From: Rubrivivax sp.
Lineage (GTDB): Bacteria; Pseudomonadota; Gammaproteobacteria; Burkholderiales; Burkholderiaceae_C
Direction of reading: 5' to 3'
DNA: 64,000 nt
Assembly (NCBI GenBank): GCA_016789955.1
Contig: JAEUPB010000098.1
Coordinates: 1 to 64,000, forward strand
Position 1 is the first letter of the stretch, and each line of letters opens with the position of its first letter. Below, piece by piece: positions 8,271-17,335 of this stretch. Below the pieces are notes generated by a model. It saw only the letters and a list, made by a program, of their open reading frames with translations. It did not search any database and was not told the DNA's origin. The translations under genes and the position numbers were made by a program.

Positions 8271-10334
8271 TCACTCGGTCGGGAAGTGCTGGGCAGCGAC
8301 CCACCGCTGCTTGCCGGTGTCCCATTCGATGGTCGTCTTGGTCTTGGTCAGGCTGGGCAGTTCGTCGAACGTGGCGTAGACCATGCCGCCCCCGTTGCCG
8401 CTGGGGTGGGCCTTGAAGGTGCCCGGTGGCTTGCCCTTGAAGCCGTCGCCGATCTTGCGGCCATGGTCCAGCGTGTCGACGACGATGGTGGTCGGCTCGC
8501 CCTGCCTGGGCGGGTTGTCGAGGTTCTTGCCGAAGTCCATGCGCTCGTCCTTCTGCGCCTGCTCGAACGCGGCGACGCGCGTCTTCTCCCACTCGTCGTA
8601 GTTGAGGAAGCGCGACGAGCGCTGCGTCGGGCTGAACACGCCGTCGGGCGCCTTGCCGCTGGACAGCCGGTTCTTCAGCTTGGTGTCGTCGATGTCCGGT
8701 CCGTGGCGGGCGATGCTGTGCCCGCCGTCGACCACGTCCTTCATCGCCGCCTTGTTCCTGCCATCCTCGCGGTGTTGCTCGATCTGCTTGATCAGCTTGG
8801 GGATCTTGTCGAGCTCCTCCTTGACCTCGGACTCCTGCTTCTCGGTGAGGCGTTCGGCCTTGTTGCCTTTCAAGTGCTTGTCGGCGTTGTCGAAGGCCTC
8901 CTTGCACTTCTTGGCTGGCTCGTCGGTGGCGAACCGGGCCACCTTCCGGTAGCTGTCCTCCAGTTCGCCGCGGCGCTTGATGGCGTCCTCGTAGGCCGCT
9001 TCGCGGGCCGCGTTGTCGCTCTTGCCCTTGAAGATCGAGTACAGGCGGATGAATGCCTCGACCGCGACGTAACCGTCGTCCTCGTAGGCCCAGGCGTTCG
9101 CCGTCTCGAAGGTCTCGGCGGTGGGCACCGACATCGCGTCCGGAAGGTCGGAGTAGGCCTCGGCCAGCTGCTGCCACGCCTTGTTCGCCGGCGGCTTGGC
9201 GGCCACCTCCAGATAGTCCTCGAGGATGCGCTTCACGCGGGTCCGCAGCCGCCCCACGCGCTCCATCTCGTCGCTGACGTACTTGTACTCCCGCTCCAGT
9301 TCCTTCAGCTTGGCCTCGGCAGCCACGACATCGGGCTTGTCGCTGGCGCCGAGCAGCTCATTGAGTTCGCGCAGGTACAGATCGATTTCGTCGCGATACA
9401 CCTCGAGCGCAGCCGCCTTGCCGGTCTCGTTTGCCTTGATCAGCAGGTCGCGCTCGGTGGCCAGCTCCTTCAGCCGCGCCCTCTGCGATTCGAGCTCCTT
9501 CTGCTCCTCGCGCGACTGGACGGCCGGGGCCCAGGTCTTCTCGCAGGCATCGCGCGCCGGCTCCACCGCCCTCTTGAGAGCATCCTCGTCCTTGCTGTCG
9601 GCCAGCAGGACCAGATCACCATGCGCGCCGCCAATGGCCAGCTGCAGCTTTTCGTCGAGTTCGCAGCCCTTGGCGCGCTCGACCAGACTCTTCAGGAGAT
9701 CGACCAGTTCGCCACGTTCGCGCTGCAACTGCTCGATCCGCGTGAGCTTCTTCTGCACCTCCTCGGCCTTGGCCGTGACTTCGAGATCGAACGACTCGAG
9801 CAGCTCCTTGGCCTTCTCGTGGTTGTCGGGTCGCAAGGCCTCGCGCAGCCGCTGCAGCTTCTCGCGCAGGGCCTTGTGCTCCTCCGCCCCGGTGTCGGGC
9901 TTCAGGCGGTCGACGATCTGCACCAGCTCGGCGGTGCGGTCCTGCGCCTTGTTCAGCTCGCGCACCTCGCGCATGCGCTCCTGCATGTACTTGTCGAGCT
10001 TGTTGAGCCCGATGTGCGCGTCCTTCCAGTCCTTGCCACGCAGCTTCTTCTCGACGACGTCGAGGTCGTCGCGTACCTGCGCGCCCCAGTCCGGTGGCGA
10101 CACGCTGGCGAAGCTCACGGCGGTCTTGCGCAGCGCCTGCAGCCGGCGCCGGAGCGACTCGCGCGTCTTCTCGCTGCCCTGGTCGCCCTCCTCCACCACG
10201 CCCAGCGAACGTTCGAGCGACTTGTCCACGCGCAGCGCAGCGTGTTCACTGCGCTTCGTCTTGAACCCCAGGTTCTTCAGCACCCAATCGTCGTGATCCT
10301 GGGAAGCCGGCAGCTGGTCCTTGTCGACGCTCAT
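8271..10334 (-). CDS. Coiled-coil protein with a toxin-like C-terminal domain
   Basis: A 687-residue protein, Lys/Glu-rich and predicted to be helical or coiled coil over about residues 55-530, with no signal peptide or membrane segment. Around residue 535 the character changes. The last 150 residues carry GGHSIARHGPDI (537-548), RSSRFLNYDEWEKTR (572-586), VDTLDHGRKIGDGF (619-632) and a final TTIEWDTGKQRWV. A GGHxIxRH-type motif followed by a compact beta-rich domain is typical of C-terminal nuclease toxins such as the RNase A-like CdiA tips. I infer an effector with a helical delivery or trafficking region and a His-dependent toxin tip. No VgrG, PAAR, Rhs or secretion genes lie nearby. It is the middle gene of a three-gene operon, 10 bases after the 477-residue gene. 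Confidence 0.75.
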   Translation of the reverse strand: MSVDKDQLPASQDHDDWVLKNLGFKTKRSEHAALRVDKSLERSLGVVEEGDQGSEKTRESLRRRLQALRKTAVSFASVSPPDWGAQVRDDLDVVEKKLRGKDWKDAHIGLNKLDKYMQERMREVRELNKAQDRTAELVQIVDRLKPDTGAEEHKALREKLQRLREALRPDNHEKAKELLESFDLEVTAKAEEVQKKLTRIEQLQRERGELVDLLKSLVERAKGCELDEKLQLAIGGAHGDLVLLADSKDEDALKRAVEPARDACEKTWAPAVQSREEQKELESQRARLKELATERDLLIKANETGKAAALEVYRDEIDLYLRELNELLGASDKPDVVAAEAKLKELEREYKYVSDEMERVGRLRTRVKRILEDYLEVAAKPPANKAWQQLAEAYSDLPDAMSVPTAETFETANAWAYEDDGYVAVEAFIRLYSIFKGKSDNAAREAAYEDAIKRRGELEDSYRKVARFATDEPAKKCKEAFDNADKHLKGNKAERLTEKQESEVKEELDKIPKLIKQIEQHREDGRNKAAMKDVVDGGHSIARHGPDIDDTKLKNRLSSGKAPDGVFSPTQRSSRFLNYDEWEKTRVAAFEQAQKDERMDFGKNLDNPPRQGEPTTIVVDTLDHGRKIGDGFKGKPPGTFKAHPSGNGGGMVYATFDELPSLTKTKTTIEWDTGKQRWVAAQHFPTE

Positions 10335-10344
10335 GCGCTGCTCC

Positions 10345-11778
10345 TCAGGCCAGGCTCTTGTCCAGCACCTGCAACGCCGCCATCAGCGTCTTGTGCGTGG
10401 TCAGCGGTACGAAGGGGTTGGCGTCCAGCGCCGCCAGCAGGCTGTCGGTGTCGACGAAGCGGCCGTAGCGAGCGAGGATCTCGCGCGCCTGCTCGTGCAG
10501 TTGGGCGCGCACGGTGACGTCCGACGCGTTCAGCGCCTCGTCGAGCTTGTCGGCCAGGCTCTCGTCGAGCTCGGCCAGGATGCGGTCGAGCTGGCGCACG
10601 CTCTGCGCCAGTTCGGGCAGGTCCTCGTCGCCCTGGTAGTGCGCGAGGATCGCGGCTTCCAGCTTCTGCAGGTCGGCGGCCACGCGCTGCCGCGAGCCGG
10701 CCCAGGCCAGCCGCGCGCGCGCGTGGTTGACGAAGCGCTGCGGGTTCACCGGTGCCGCCGCAGGTGCCGGGGGTGCCGCGGGTGTTGCGGCGGGCGCGCC
10801 GGCCGGCGGGACGCCGAGCAGCGCCTCCACCTCCTCGAGCAGGGCCTGGGCGCGCGCGAAGTCGGACTTGCGCGCCAGCGCACCGGCCTCGCTGACCTTC
10901 AGCCGGATGTCCTGCACCTGCGGATGCTGCCCGGCCACCGCCTGCTGCACGCGCGGCACCAGGGCCTTGAGCCGGGAATTGAAGCCGGCCGCCTCGTCTC
11001 GCAACGGTGGCGCGGGCGGCTGCGACTGCGGCGGCAGCGGCGGCGCCTCGGGGACGGTGCCCTGCGCGGCGGCGTCGCCCGGGGCGGCGGCGGCGTCGTC
11101 ACCGATGTCCTCGTCGATGTCGTTCGGGTCGAGGCCGCGCACCCGCACCTTGAGCCGCTCGCCGGTCTGCTCCAGCAGCGCCTGCCGGATGCGCTTGCCC
11201 AGCCCCGCCGCCTGGGCCTGCACGACGAAGGTGACGACGTTGGCTTCGAGGACGACGTTGCCGTCGATGTACTTCACGCCGCCGGAGACGCCCAGCAGTT
11301 CGTTGAGCAGCTTGCGCCGGGCGACGCTGATCGTCTTGCGCGACAGCATCACGGCGGTGAGCTTGCCGGCCACGGCGATCAGGGTGTGGAGTGGGTCGCC
11401 CTTCTTGGCCAGCCGCACCAGCGGCACCATCTTGGTGGTGAGCACCGCCGGGCCCTCGTCGTCCTCCGCCCCCTGCGCGGCCGCGACCTCGGCCTCGGCC
11501 TCGGCGGCCTTCCGATCCTTCTCGGCGCCCTTGCGTTCACGCTCCGCAGCCTTGCCCACCTCGTCGAGGTAGTTGCCGAGTTCCTTGTCGCCCTTGTGCG
11601 CCTTGCGCAGATCGTCGGCCGCCTTGTCGAGCGCGGCGAGCGCTTCCAGCAGCGCGCCCGGGCCGGCCTTCTCGCCCTTGCCGACACCGTCGAGGGCCTT
11701 GAGCAAGGCGGTGTCCTTGTAGCCTTTCCCCTTGGCAAAGGACTTCCAGGCGGCATCGGTCAGCTGCTTGTCGGCCAT
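10345..11778 (-). CDS. Modular helical protein of unknown function
   Basis: A 477-residue soluble protein with no named family that I can assign. Modules in order: a helical N-terminus with GKGYKDTALLKAL (residues 17-29) and RKAHKGDKELGNYL (58-71); a charged Ala/Glu/Lys coil (72-108); a compact domain (111-216) with ARRKLLNELLGVSGGVKYI; a Pro/Ala linker (228-263); a helical hairpin (266-322) with KVSEAGALARKSDFARAQ; a second Pro/Ala linker (323-346); and a helical C-terminal domain (347-477). It is the first gene of the minus-strand operon with the toxin-like protein, so it may be an adaptor, chaperone or co-delivered partner. This is inference from context. Confidence 0.7.
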   Translation of the reverse strand: MADKQLTDAAWKSFAKGKGYKDTALLKALDGVGKGEKAGPGALLEALAALDKAADDLRKAHKGDKELGNYLDEVGKAAERERKGAEKDRKAAEAEAEVAAAQGAEDDEGPAVLTTKMVPLVRLAKKGDPLHTLIAVAGKLTAVMLSRKTISVARRKLLNELLGVSGGVKYIDGNVVLEANVVTFVVQAQAAGLGKRIRQALLEQTGERLKVRVRGLDPNDIDEDIGDDAAAAPGDAAAQGTVPEAPPLPPQSQPPAPPLRDEAAGFNSRLKALVPRVQQAVAGQHPQVQDIRLKVSEAGALARKSDFARAQALLEEVEALLGVPPAGAPAATPAAPPAPAAAPVNPQRFVNHARARLAWAGSRQRVAADLQKLEAAILAHYQGDEDLPELAQSVRQLDRILAELDESLADKLDEALNASDVTVRAQLHEQAREILARYGRFVDTDSLLAALDANPFVPLTTHKTLMAALQVLDKSLA

Positions 11779-11937
11779 GGCGCTCGTCCGGTCGGTCGGA
11801 GCGGCGCAGTGTATGAGCTGCGATGACCCACAGCGAAGCGGGCTGCCGGGTCTGGACCGGGGGCAGGCGCCTCCGGCCGCCGCCCGCAGCTCGTAGCGGC
11901 TCGCGCCGGGCCATCAAGGACCTGGCCGATGGCTCCA

Positions 11938-11954
11938 ACGGCCGCAAAGGCCGT
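11938..11954 (-). terminator. Hairpin at the end of the dctA-gntR operon
   Basis: ACGGCC and GGCCGT form a 6-bp stem with a 5-base loop that begins at the stop codon of the GntR gene. It is placed to end transcription from dctA through gntR, but no long T-tract follows. Confidence 0.3.
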
Positions 11955-12664
11955 CACCTCGAGAGCGACCCCGCCTTGCCAGCCAGTGGAGACAGCGGCG
12001 CCAGCGTCGCGCGCAGCCGCTCCTGCGGATCGGCCGGCGACGACTCGCCCAGCGCCGACTCCACGTCGCCGATGTGCGCCACCATCAGCTCGGCCGCGCG
12101 CCCCATGTCGCCGCGCGCCACCGCCGAAACGATCTGCGCATGCTGCGCGTTGCTCTGCTCGGCGTCGTGGGTGGACTGGTAGAGCGTGGCCGCGAGCGTC
12201 GTGCGGGCGGTGAGGTCGCGCAGGATGCCCGACAGCAGGCCGTGGCCCAGGCATTCCGCCAGGCACACGTGGAAGTCGGCGAGCAGGAAGGCGCGCGTGG
12301 CCGGGTCGGCGCCGTCGATGGCGGCGCGCTCGTCGGCCACATGCTGGCGCAGGCGCTTCAGCGCGGCCTGCAGCGGCCGCCCGGCCTCGCCGGCCTGGCG
12401 CAGCAGGCCCGACTCCACCGCGCGGCGCGCGGCGAAGGCGTCGCGCGCCTGCTCCACCGAGGGCTCGACCACGTACCAGCCCTTGCGCGTGCGCACCTCG
12501 ACGAAGCCGCGCGCCTGCAGCTGCATCAGCGCCTCGCGCACCAGCGTGCGGCTGACGCCGAACAGGTCGGCGAGCTGCTGCTCGCCCAGCCGCTCGCCCG
12601 GGGCGAGCTTCTGCGCCAGGATCGCCTCGACGACCCGCTGCGCGATCTCCGGCTGGCTGGGCAT
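11954..12664 (-). CDS. GntR family regulator, FCD (FadR-like) type
   Basis: A 236-residue regulator. The N-terminal winged helix (residues about 1-68) includes GERLGEQQLADLFGVSRTLV and REALMQLQARGFVEVR. The C-terminal all-helical FCD ligand domain has the usual FHVCLAECLG and HAQIVSAVARGD segments supplying metal-ligand residues. FCD regulators respond to organic acids. The gene lies 23 bases behind dctA on the same strand, so it probably controls C4-dicarboxylate uptake. The ATG at 12664 is chosen because it begins the conserved domain. Confidence 0.9.
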   Translation of the reverse strand: MPSQPEIAQRVVEAILAQKLAPGERLGEQQLADLFGVSRTLVREALMQLQARGFVEVRTRKGWYVVEPSVEQARDAFAARRAVESGLLRQAGEAGRPLQAALKRLRQHVADERAAIDGADPATRAFLLADFHVCLAECLGHGLLSGILRDLTARTTLAATLYQSTHDAEQSNAQHAQIVSAVARGDMGRAAELMVAHIGDVESALGESSPADPQERLRATLAPLSPLAGKAGSLSR

Positions 12665-12687
12665 GGCCGGGACTCTATCCGACCGCT

Positions 12688-14013
12688 TCAGGCGTGGGCC
12701 GGGGCGGGCACCGGGGTCACCGCCACGTCGGCGTCGTCCTCGGTGGCAGGCACGGGCCGGCCGTCGAGCACCGCATGCGCCCGCTCGCGGTCGATGTCGC
12801 CTTCCCAGGCCGCGATCGCCACGGTGGCCACGCAATTGCCGATCAGGTTGCCCAGCGCCCGGGCGATGCCCATGAACCAGTCGACCGACAGCACGAGCAC
12901 GAGGCCGATGGCGGGGATCGCGGGGATCGCCTGCAGCGTGGCCGCCAGCACCACGATGGCCGAGCCCGGCACGCCGTGCGCGCCCTTGCTCGTGACCAGC
13001 GAGATCGCGAGGATCGTCAGCAGGTCGGTCATCGAGATCGGCGTGTTGGTGGCCTGCGCGATGAACACCGCCGCCAGCGTGATGTAGATCGAGAACGCAT
13101 CGAGGTTGAACGAGTAGCCGGTGGGGATCACGAGGCCGACGGTGGAGTCGCGGATGCCCATGCGCTTCAACTTGCTCATGATCTGCGGCAGCACGCTATC
13201 CGACGACGTGGTGGCGAACACCACCGCCAGTTCCTCGCGCAGGTAGGCCAGGAACTTGAAGAGGTTGAAGCCCGCCAGCCGCATGATGCCGCCCAGCACC
13301 ACCACGACGAACACGATCACGGCGCCGTAGAACAGCACGACGAGCATGCCGAGCTGCTTCAGCGAGCCGGCGCCGTACTTGCCGACGGTGAACGCGATGG
13401 CACCCAGCACGCCCAGCGGCGCCACCCTGATGATGATGCCCATCGCCTTGAACAGCACGTGGGAGAGCGTGTCGATGAAGCCGGCCACCGGTGCCCCGCG
13501 CTCGCCCAGCATCGCCAGCGCGCAGCCGAAGATCACCGCGAACAGCAGCACCTGCAGCACGTCGCCGGTGGCGAAGGCGTTGACCACCGTGGTCGGGATC
13601 AGCTTCATCAGGAAGTCGACCGTGCCGCCGCCGGTGAGCTTGCTGGCGTTGTCGGCGTAGGCGCTCATCGCCTTGGCGTCGAGCGCCTGCGGATCGACGT
13701 TCATACCGACGCCGGGCTCGAACACGAACGCGAGCACCAGGCCGAGGCCGAGTGCGATCGTCGTGACCACCTCGAAGTAGATCAGCGCCTTCACGCCGAC
13801 CCGCCCCACGCGCTTCAGGTCGCCCGCGCCGGCGATGCCGTGCACCACGACGCAGAACACCAGCACCGGGATGATCATCTTGATCAGCTTGATGAATGCG
13901 TCGCCCAGTGGCTTGAGCTTGATCGCGAACTCGGGCGCGGCGAGGCCGATCGCCACGCCGAGCAGCAGCGCGATGACGACTTGCCCGAACAGGGACTTGA
14001 GGAACTTGGGCAT
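12688..14013 (-). CDS. dctA: C4-dicarboxylate/cation symporter DctA
   Basis: A 441-residue inner-membrane carrier of the dicarboxylate/amino acid:cation symporter family. It begins FLKSLFGQVVIALLLGVAIG, has about eight hydrophobic segments plus re-entrant loops, and contains the family's serine-rich loop ATTSSDSVLPQIM, the IPTGYSFNLDAFSIY segment and SKGAHGVPGSA. It should import succinate, fumarate and malate with protons or sodium. GGAGG sits 6 bases before the ATG at 14013. The Asp/Glu-rich tail is unremarkable. A GntR gene follows in the same operon. Confidence 0.93.
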   Translation of the reverse strand: MPKFLKSLFGQVVIALLLGVAIGLAAPEFAIKLKPLGDAFIKLIKMIIPVLVFCVVVHGIAGAGDLKRVGRVGVKALIYFEVVTTIALGLGLVLAFVFEPGVGMNVDPQALDAKAMSAYADNASKLTGGGTVDFLMKLIPTTVVNAFATGDVLQVLLFAVIFGCALAMLGERGAPVAGFIDTLSHVLFKAMGIIIRVAPLGVLGAIAFTVGKYGAGSLKQLGMLVVLFYGAVIVFVVVVLGGIMRLAGFNLFKFLAYLREELAVVFATTSSDSVLPQIMSKLKRMGIRDSTVGLVIPTGYSFNLDAFSIYITLAAVFIAQATNTPISMTDLLTILAISLVTSKGAHGVPGSAIVVLAATLQAIPAIPAIGLVLVLSVDWFMGIARALGNLIGNCVATVAIAAWEGDIDRERAHAVLDGRPVPATEDDADVAVTPVPAPAHA

Positions 14014-14079
14014 GGACACCTCCGACGGGGTGGGGGAAGCCTGGGTCGCGCGGTGCCTGTCAAGTCTGCTGGACCACGC

Positions 14080-14102
14080 TTGTATGCAAGTATGGTAGTC
14101 AA
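14080..14102 (-). promoter_or_regulatory. Candidate dctA promoter element and GntR operator
   Basis: On the minus strand TTGACT (14102-14097) could be a -35 box. The dyad-like TTGTATGCAA (14080-14089) just downstream resembles the short TTG-n4-CAA dyads bound by FCD-type GntR proteins. No convincing -10 box at standard spacing is visible. The rest of 14014-14194 shows nothing else. Confidence 0.35.
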
Positions 14103-14194
14103 ATGACGATCGCAAGGAGTCCGGGCTTACCCTGGGTTCTCGATGCCCACGACGTGCCGAGGTCCGATCGGGACCCCGCCCTGCCCCGGCGCCC

Positions 14195-17100
14195 TCAGGC
14201 GTGCGCCCCGTCCAGCCGCCGACGCAATGCGGTGACGCACTCCACCAGTTCGGAGCCGGGCGCGTGGCCGTCGTCGTGTGCGATCGACTCGGCCTCCCGC
14301 AGCAGCGAGCGGGCCGCATCGGTGGCCCCCGATTCGAGCTCGATCCATCCGCGTTCGCACAGCAGGATGCCGATGTCCAGTCGATCGCCCCAGCGCCGCA
14401 GCGCGGTTTCGGCGGCGACCGCGTGCGTACGTGCGGCTTGCAGGTGCCCGACAAGCCGCTCGAGTGTGGCCAGCGCTCCCAGGGTCATGCCTTCGAGATC
14501 GTGATCGTCGAGTTCGCGCGCGATCTCCAGGGCCTCGGCGAGCCGGCCGCGCGCCTCGTCGGCACGGCCGAGGTCCCGCAACGCGCTTCCCAGGTTCATC
14601 ATGGCCAGCCCGACGCCGGCGCGTCGCCCGATCTCGCGATAGAGCATCGCCGCCGCGGCGAAGCAGCCGCATGCCGAGTCGAGGGAACGGCGCCGCGCGT
14701 GCACGTAGCCGAGGTTGTTCTGCACCAGCGCCTCCACACGCCGGCTGCCGACGTCGCGCGCCAGCCGCAACGCCTGCTCGAGCCAGGCACTGGCCTCGTC
14801 CAGCCGTCCCTGGGGCAGGTGCACCGAGGCGATGTTGTTCAGCGCCAGCGCAGCCAGCGCGAGGTTGCCCACCTCGCGGTGCAAGGCCGCAGACTCCTCG
14901 AAGCGGCGCAACGCCTCGTCGGGTGCGCCGAAGTGGTCCGACAGGCTCCCCAGGTTGCCGACGACACGCGCCTCGACGGAGCGGTTGCCGAACTCGCGCA
15001 GCAAGGGCAGCGCCGACTCCAGATGTTCGCGCGACGCCTCGAACAGCCCACGCTCGCCGCACAACGAGCCCACCTGTACGAGCGTCACCGCCTCGTCCGC
15101 TCGCAGGCCGTGCGCACGCTGCAGCTCGAGCGCATGCGCACACGCGCTCGCAGCGTCGTCGTAGCGGCTCAGGCTGTGGTGGCGCTGCCCCCACAGGCCC
15201 CATGCGCGCGCTTCCTGGCGGGCGTCGCCCAGCCGCTTCAGCAGCGCCACCGCGGCCGCGAGGTCGGCGTCGACGTCCACCGCGAGCCCACCGGCGACAG
15301 CCGCCTCCGAGCGCACCAGCAGCATGCGTGCACGGTGCGCATCGTCCAGCTGGGACATCGCCAGCACGTCCGTGCTCAGGCGCTCACCGAGCGCGAACGG
15401 GCCGCGGTAGCCCAGCACCTCCCAGGCCGCACGACAGCAGGCCGTGGCCACGTTGGCATCGCCTCGCGCGATCGCACGCCTGCAGGCCGCCAGCAGGTTG
15501 TCGATCTCGAGCGCCAGCCGCTGCCGGCGCACCGTGCCGCCGTGCCCCGATAGCGCGTCGATCGCCTCGTCGCTGCCGGCGCGCGCGTAGTGGTGGCCAT
15601 GCCGGCCCTGCGCCACGGCGGGCTGGCCCGGCGCCGCAGCGAGGCGCGCGCCCGCGTAGTCCTGCACGCTGATGTAGTGGCCAAACGAGGGCTCCGGCAG
15701 ATCTTCCCGCGAGGGCCCACCCGGCTGCCAGGTGCGCAGCAGACTCTTGTCGACGAGCGCCTGCAGCACGTCGAGCGTCGGCGGCACCTCGTTCCATCGC
15801 GACAGATCGAGGACTTCCTCTGCTGCCTCGAGCGTGAAGCTGCCCTCGAACACCGAGCATTGCGCCAGCGCGGCCTGCTCCCAAGGCGACAGCAGATCCC
15901 AGGACCAGTCGATCGCCGCCTTCAGCGTGGCCTGCCGGCTGCCCCTGGCGGCGGGGCCACCGCTGCCGGCGAGCAGGCGGAAGCGATCGGACAGGCGCTG
16001 CACGATCTGAGCCGGTGACAGCATGCGAACGCGCGCCGCCGCCAGCTCGATGGCCAGCGGCAACCCGTCGAGCAATCGCACGACCTCCGCGACCGCGGCG
16101 CGCTGGGTGCCGTCGAGCACGAGCCAGGGCGCCTGCGCGCGCGCTCGTAGCTCGAACAGAGCCCAGGCATCGTCGGCCAGCGGCAGCGGCTCGATCGGCA
16201 CGACCTGTTCGCCGGCCAGATGCAGCCGCTCGCGGCTGGTGACGAGAAAACCGGCCTCGCCGGCGCGATCGAGCCAGCCCGAGAGCACCCCTGCGAGCGG
16301 CCCCACCACCTGTTCGGCGTTGTCGAGGATCAGCAGGCAGCGCCCGCGCGCGGCCATCACGTGGCCGAGCTGGGTGGCGGCGTCGTCGCGTGCCAGCGGC
16401 ACGGCCAGCGCCGAGGACACCGCGAACACGATGCCGTCGATGCTGCGCGCTTCGCTGAGGTCGCAGAAGGCCACGCCACCCGGCCAGTCGCCGAGCCAGA
16501 GGCGGCCGTAGCGGCGCGCGAGCCGTGTCTTGCCGACACCACCGGTACCCGCGAGCGTGAGGAGGCGCGCGCCGCCGTCGAAGGCGGCAGCGATGTCGCG
16601 CAGTTCGGCGTCGCGCCCGACGAAGCCGTCGCGCTCGGGCACCAGGTTGTGCCGCACCTCGCGCCGGGGTGTCCACTCGCCGTCGCGCTGCACGACGGCG
16701 TAGGCCTTTTCGACATCGGTCGGCGGCTCGAAGCGCGACGCCGCAACGCCGAGTTGCCACACCGGCACCGGCTCGGCGATGCCCTTCAGCCGGTAGCAGC
16801 CGTGCTCGACGAGCAGCCAGCCGGCGGGCAGCGGCTGCAGCGCGGCAGCGGCCTCGGCGCTGACCAGCGTCTGTCCGCCACTGGCAAGCGCCAGCAGGCG
16901 CGCCGCAAACGGCTTGGCCAGGCCGTCGATCTCGATCGGCTTGGCCCCCTGCTCGACGTCGTCGGGCACATTGGCGCGCAGCGCGACCGCCGCATGGTGC
17001 AGCGCCGCCCGGGCGTGCAGGCCGAGCCCAGCCAACACCTCGTGATAGGCGAGCGCAAAGGCCGCGGCGTCGCGCGCGCGGGCGAAGAGCAGCAGAAAGC

Positions 17101-17335
17101 CATCGGAGCGATCGATCTCGCGGCCGCCATGGCGGCGCAGAAGGTCACGCGCCGCGCGGTCGTGCGCGAGCCACAGCGCGGCAGAGCCGGCGTCCCCCAG
17201 ACGTGCGGCGATGGCGGTGCTGTCCACGACGTCGGTGAACAGCAGGGTGTGGGCCAGCAGGGGCTGCAATGGCGCCTCCACGACACATCCGCTCAGGCGC
17301 GCTGCCGCGGCGATGGAGACCGCACCGCGACCCAT
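14195..17335 (-). CDS. Cyclase-homology/NTPase/TPR transcriptional or signalling regulator
   Basis: A 1046-residue signalling protein. Residues 28-165 are a class III nucleotidyl cyclase homology domain; metal-ligand Asp residues D35 (FTDVVDST) and D78 (SDGF) remain. The transition-state Asn of the usual VNxAAR motif is replaced by Pro142 (KPFAARL), so catalysis is doubtful. Residues about 235-560 form an AAA/STAND NTPase with Walker A GTGGVGKT (263-270) and LLILDN as Walker B. TPR-like helical repeats fill about residues 620-1046. The start at 17335 overlaps the upstream LysR gene by 43 bases; a GTG at 17281 is an alternative start without overlap. It is probably co-transcribed with that LysR gene. 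Confidence 0.82.
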   Translation of the reverse strand: MGRGAVSIAAAARLSGCVVEAPLQPLLAHTLLFTDVVDSTAIAARLGDAGSAALWLAHDRAARDLLRRHGGREIDRSDGFLLLFARARDAAAFALAYHEVLAGLGLHARAALHHAAVALRANVPDDVEQGAKPIEIDGLAKPFAARLLALASGGQTLVSAEAAAALQPLPAGWLLVEHGCYRLKGIAEPVPVWQLGVAASRFEPPTDVEKAYAVVQRDGEWTPRREVRHNLVPERDGFVGRDAELRDIAAAFDGGARLLTLAGTGGVGKTRLARRYGRLWLGDWPGGVAFCDLSEARSIDGIVFAVSSALAVPLARDDAATQLGHVMAARGRCLLILDNAEQVVGPLAGVLSGWLDRAGEAGFLVTSRERLHLAGEQVVPIEPLPLADDAWALFELRARAQAPWLVLDGTQRAAVAEVVRLLDGLPLAIELAAARVRMLSPAQIVQRLSDRFRLLAGSGGPAARGSRQATLKAAIDWSWDLLSPWEQAALAQCSVFEGSFTLEAAEEVLDLSRWNEVPPTLDVLQALVDKSLLRTWQPGGPSREDLPEPSFGHYISVQDYAGARLAAAPGQPAVAQGRHGHHYARAGSDEAIDALSGHGGTVRRQRLALEIDNLLAACRRAIARGDANVATACCRAAWEVLGYRGPFALGERLSTDVLAMSQLDDAHRARMLLVRSEAAVAGGLAVDVDADLAAAVALLKRLGDARQEARAWGLWGQRHHSLSRYDDAASACAHALELQRAHGLRADEAVTLVQVGSLCGERGLFEASREHLESALPLLREFGNRSVEARVVGNLGSLSDHFGAPDEALRRFEESAALHREVGNLALAALALNNIASVHLPQGRLDEASAWLEQALRLARDVGSRRVEALVQNNLGYVHARRRSLDSACGCFAAAAMLYREIGRRAGVGLAMMNLGSALRDLGRADEARGRLAEALEIARELDDHDLEGMTLGALATLERLVGHLQAARTHAVAAETALRRWGDRLDIGILLCERGWIELESGATDAARSLLREAESIAHDDGHAPGSELVECVTALRRRLDGAHA

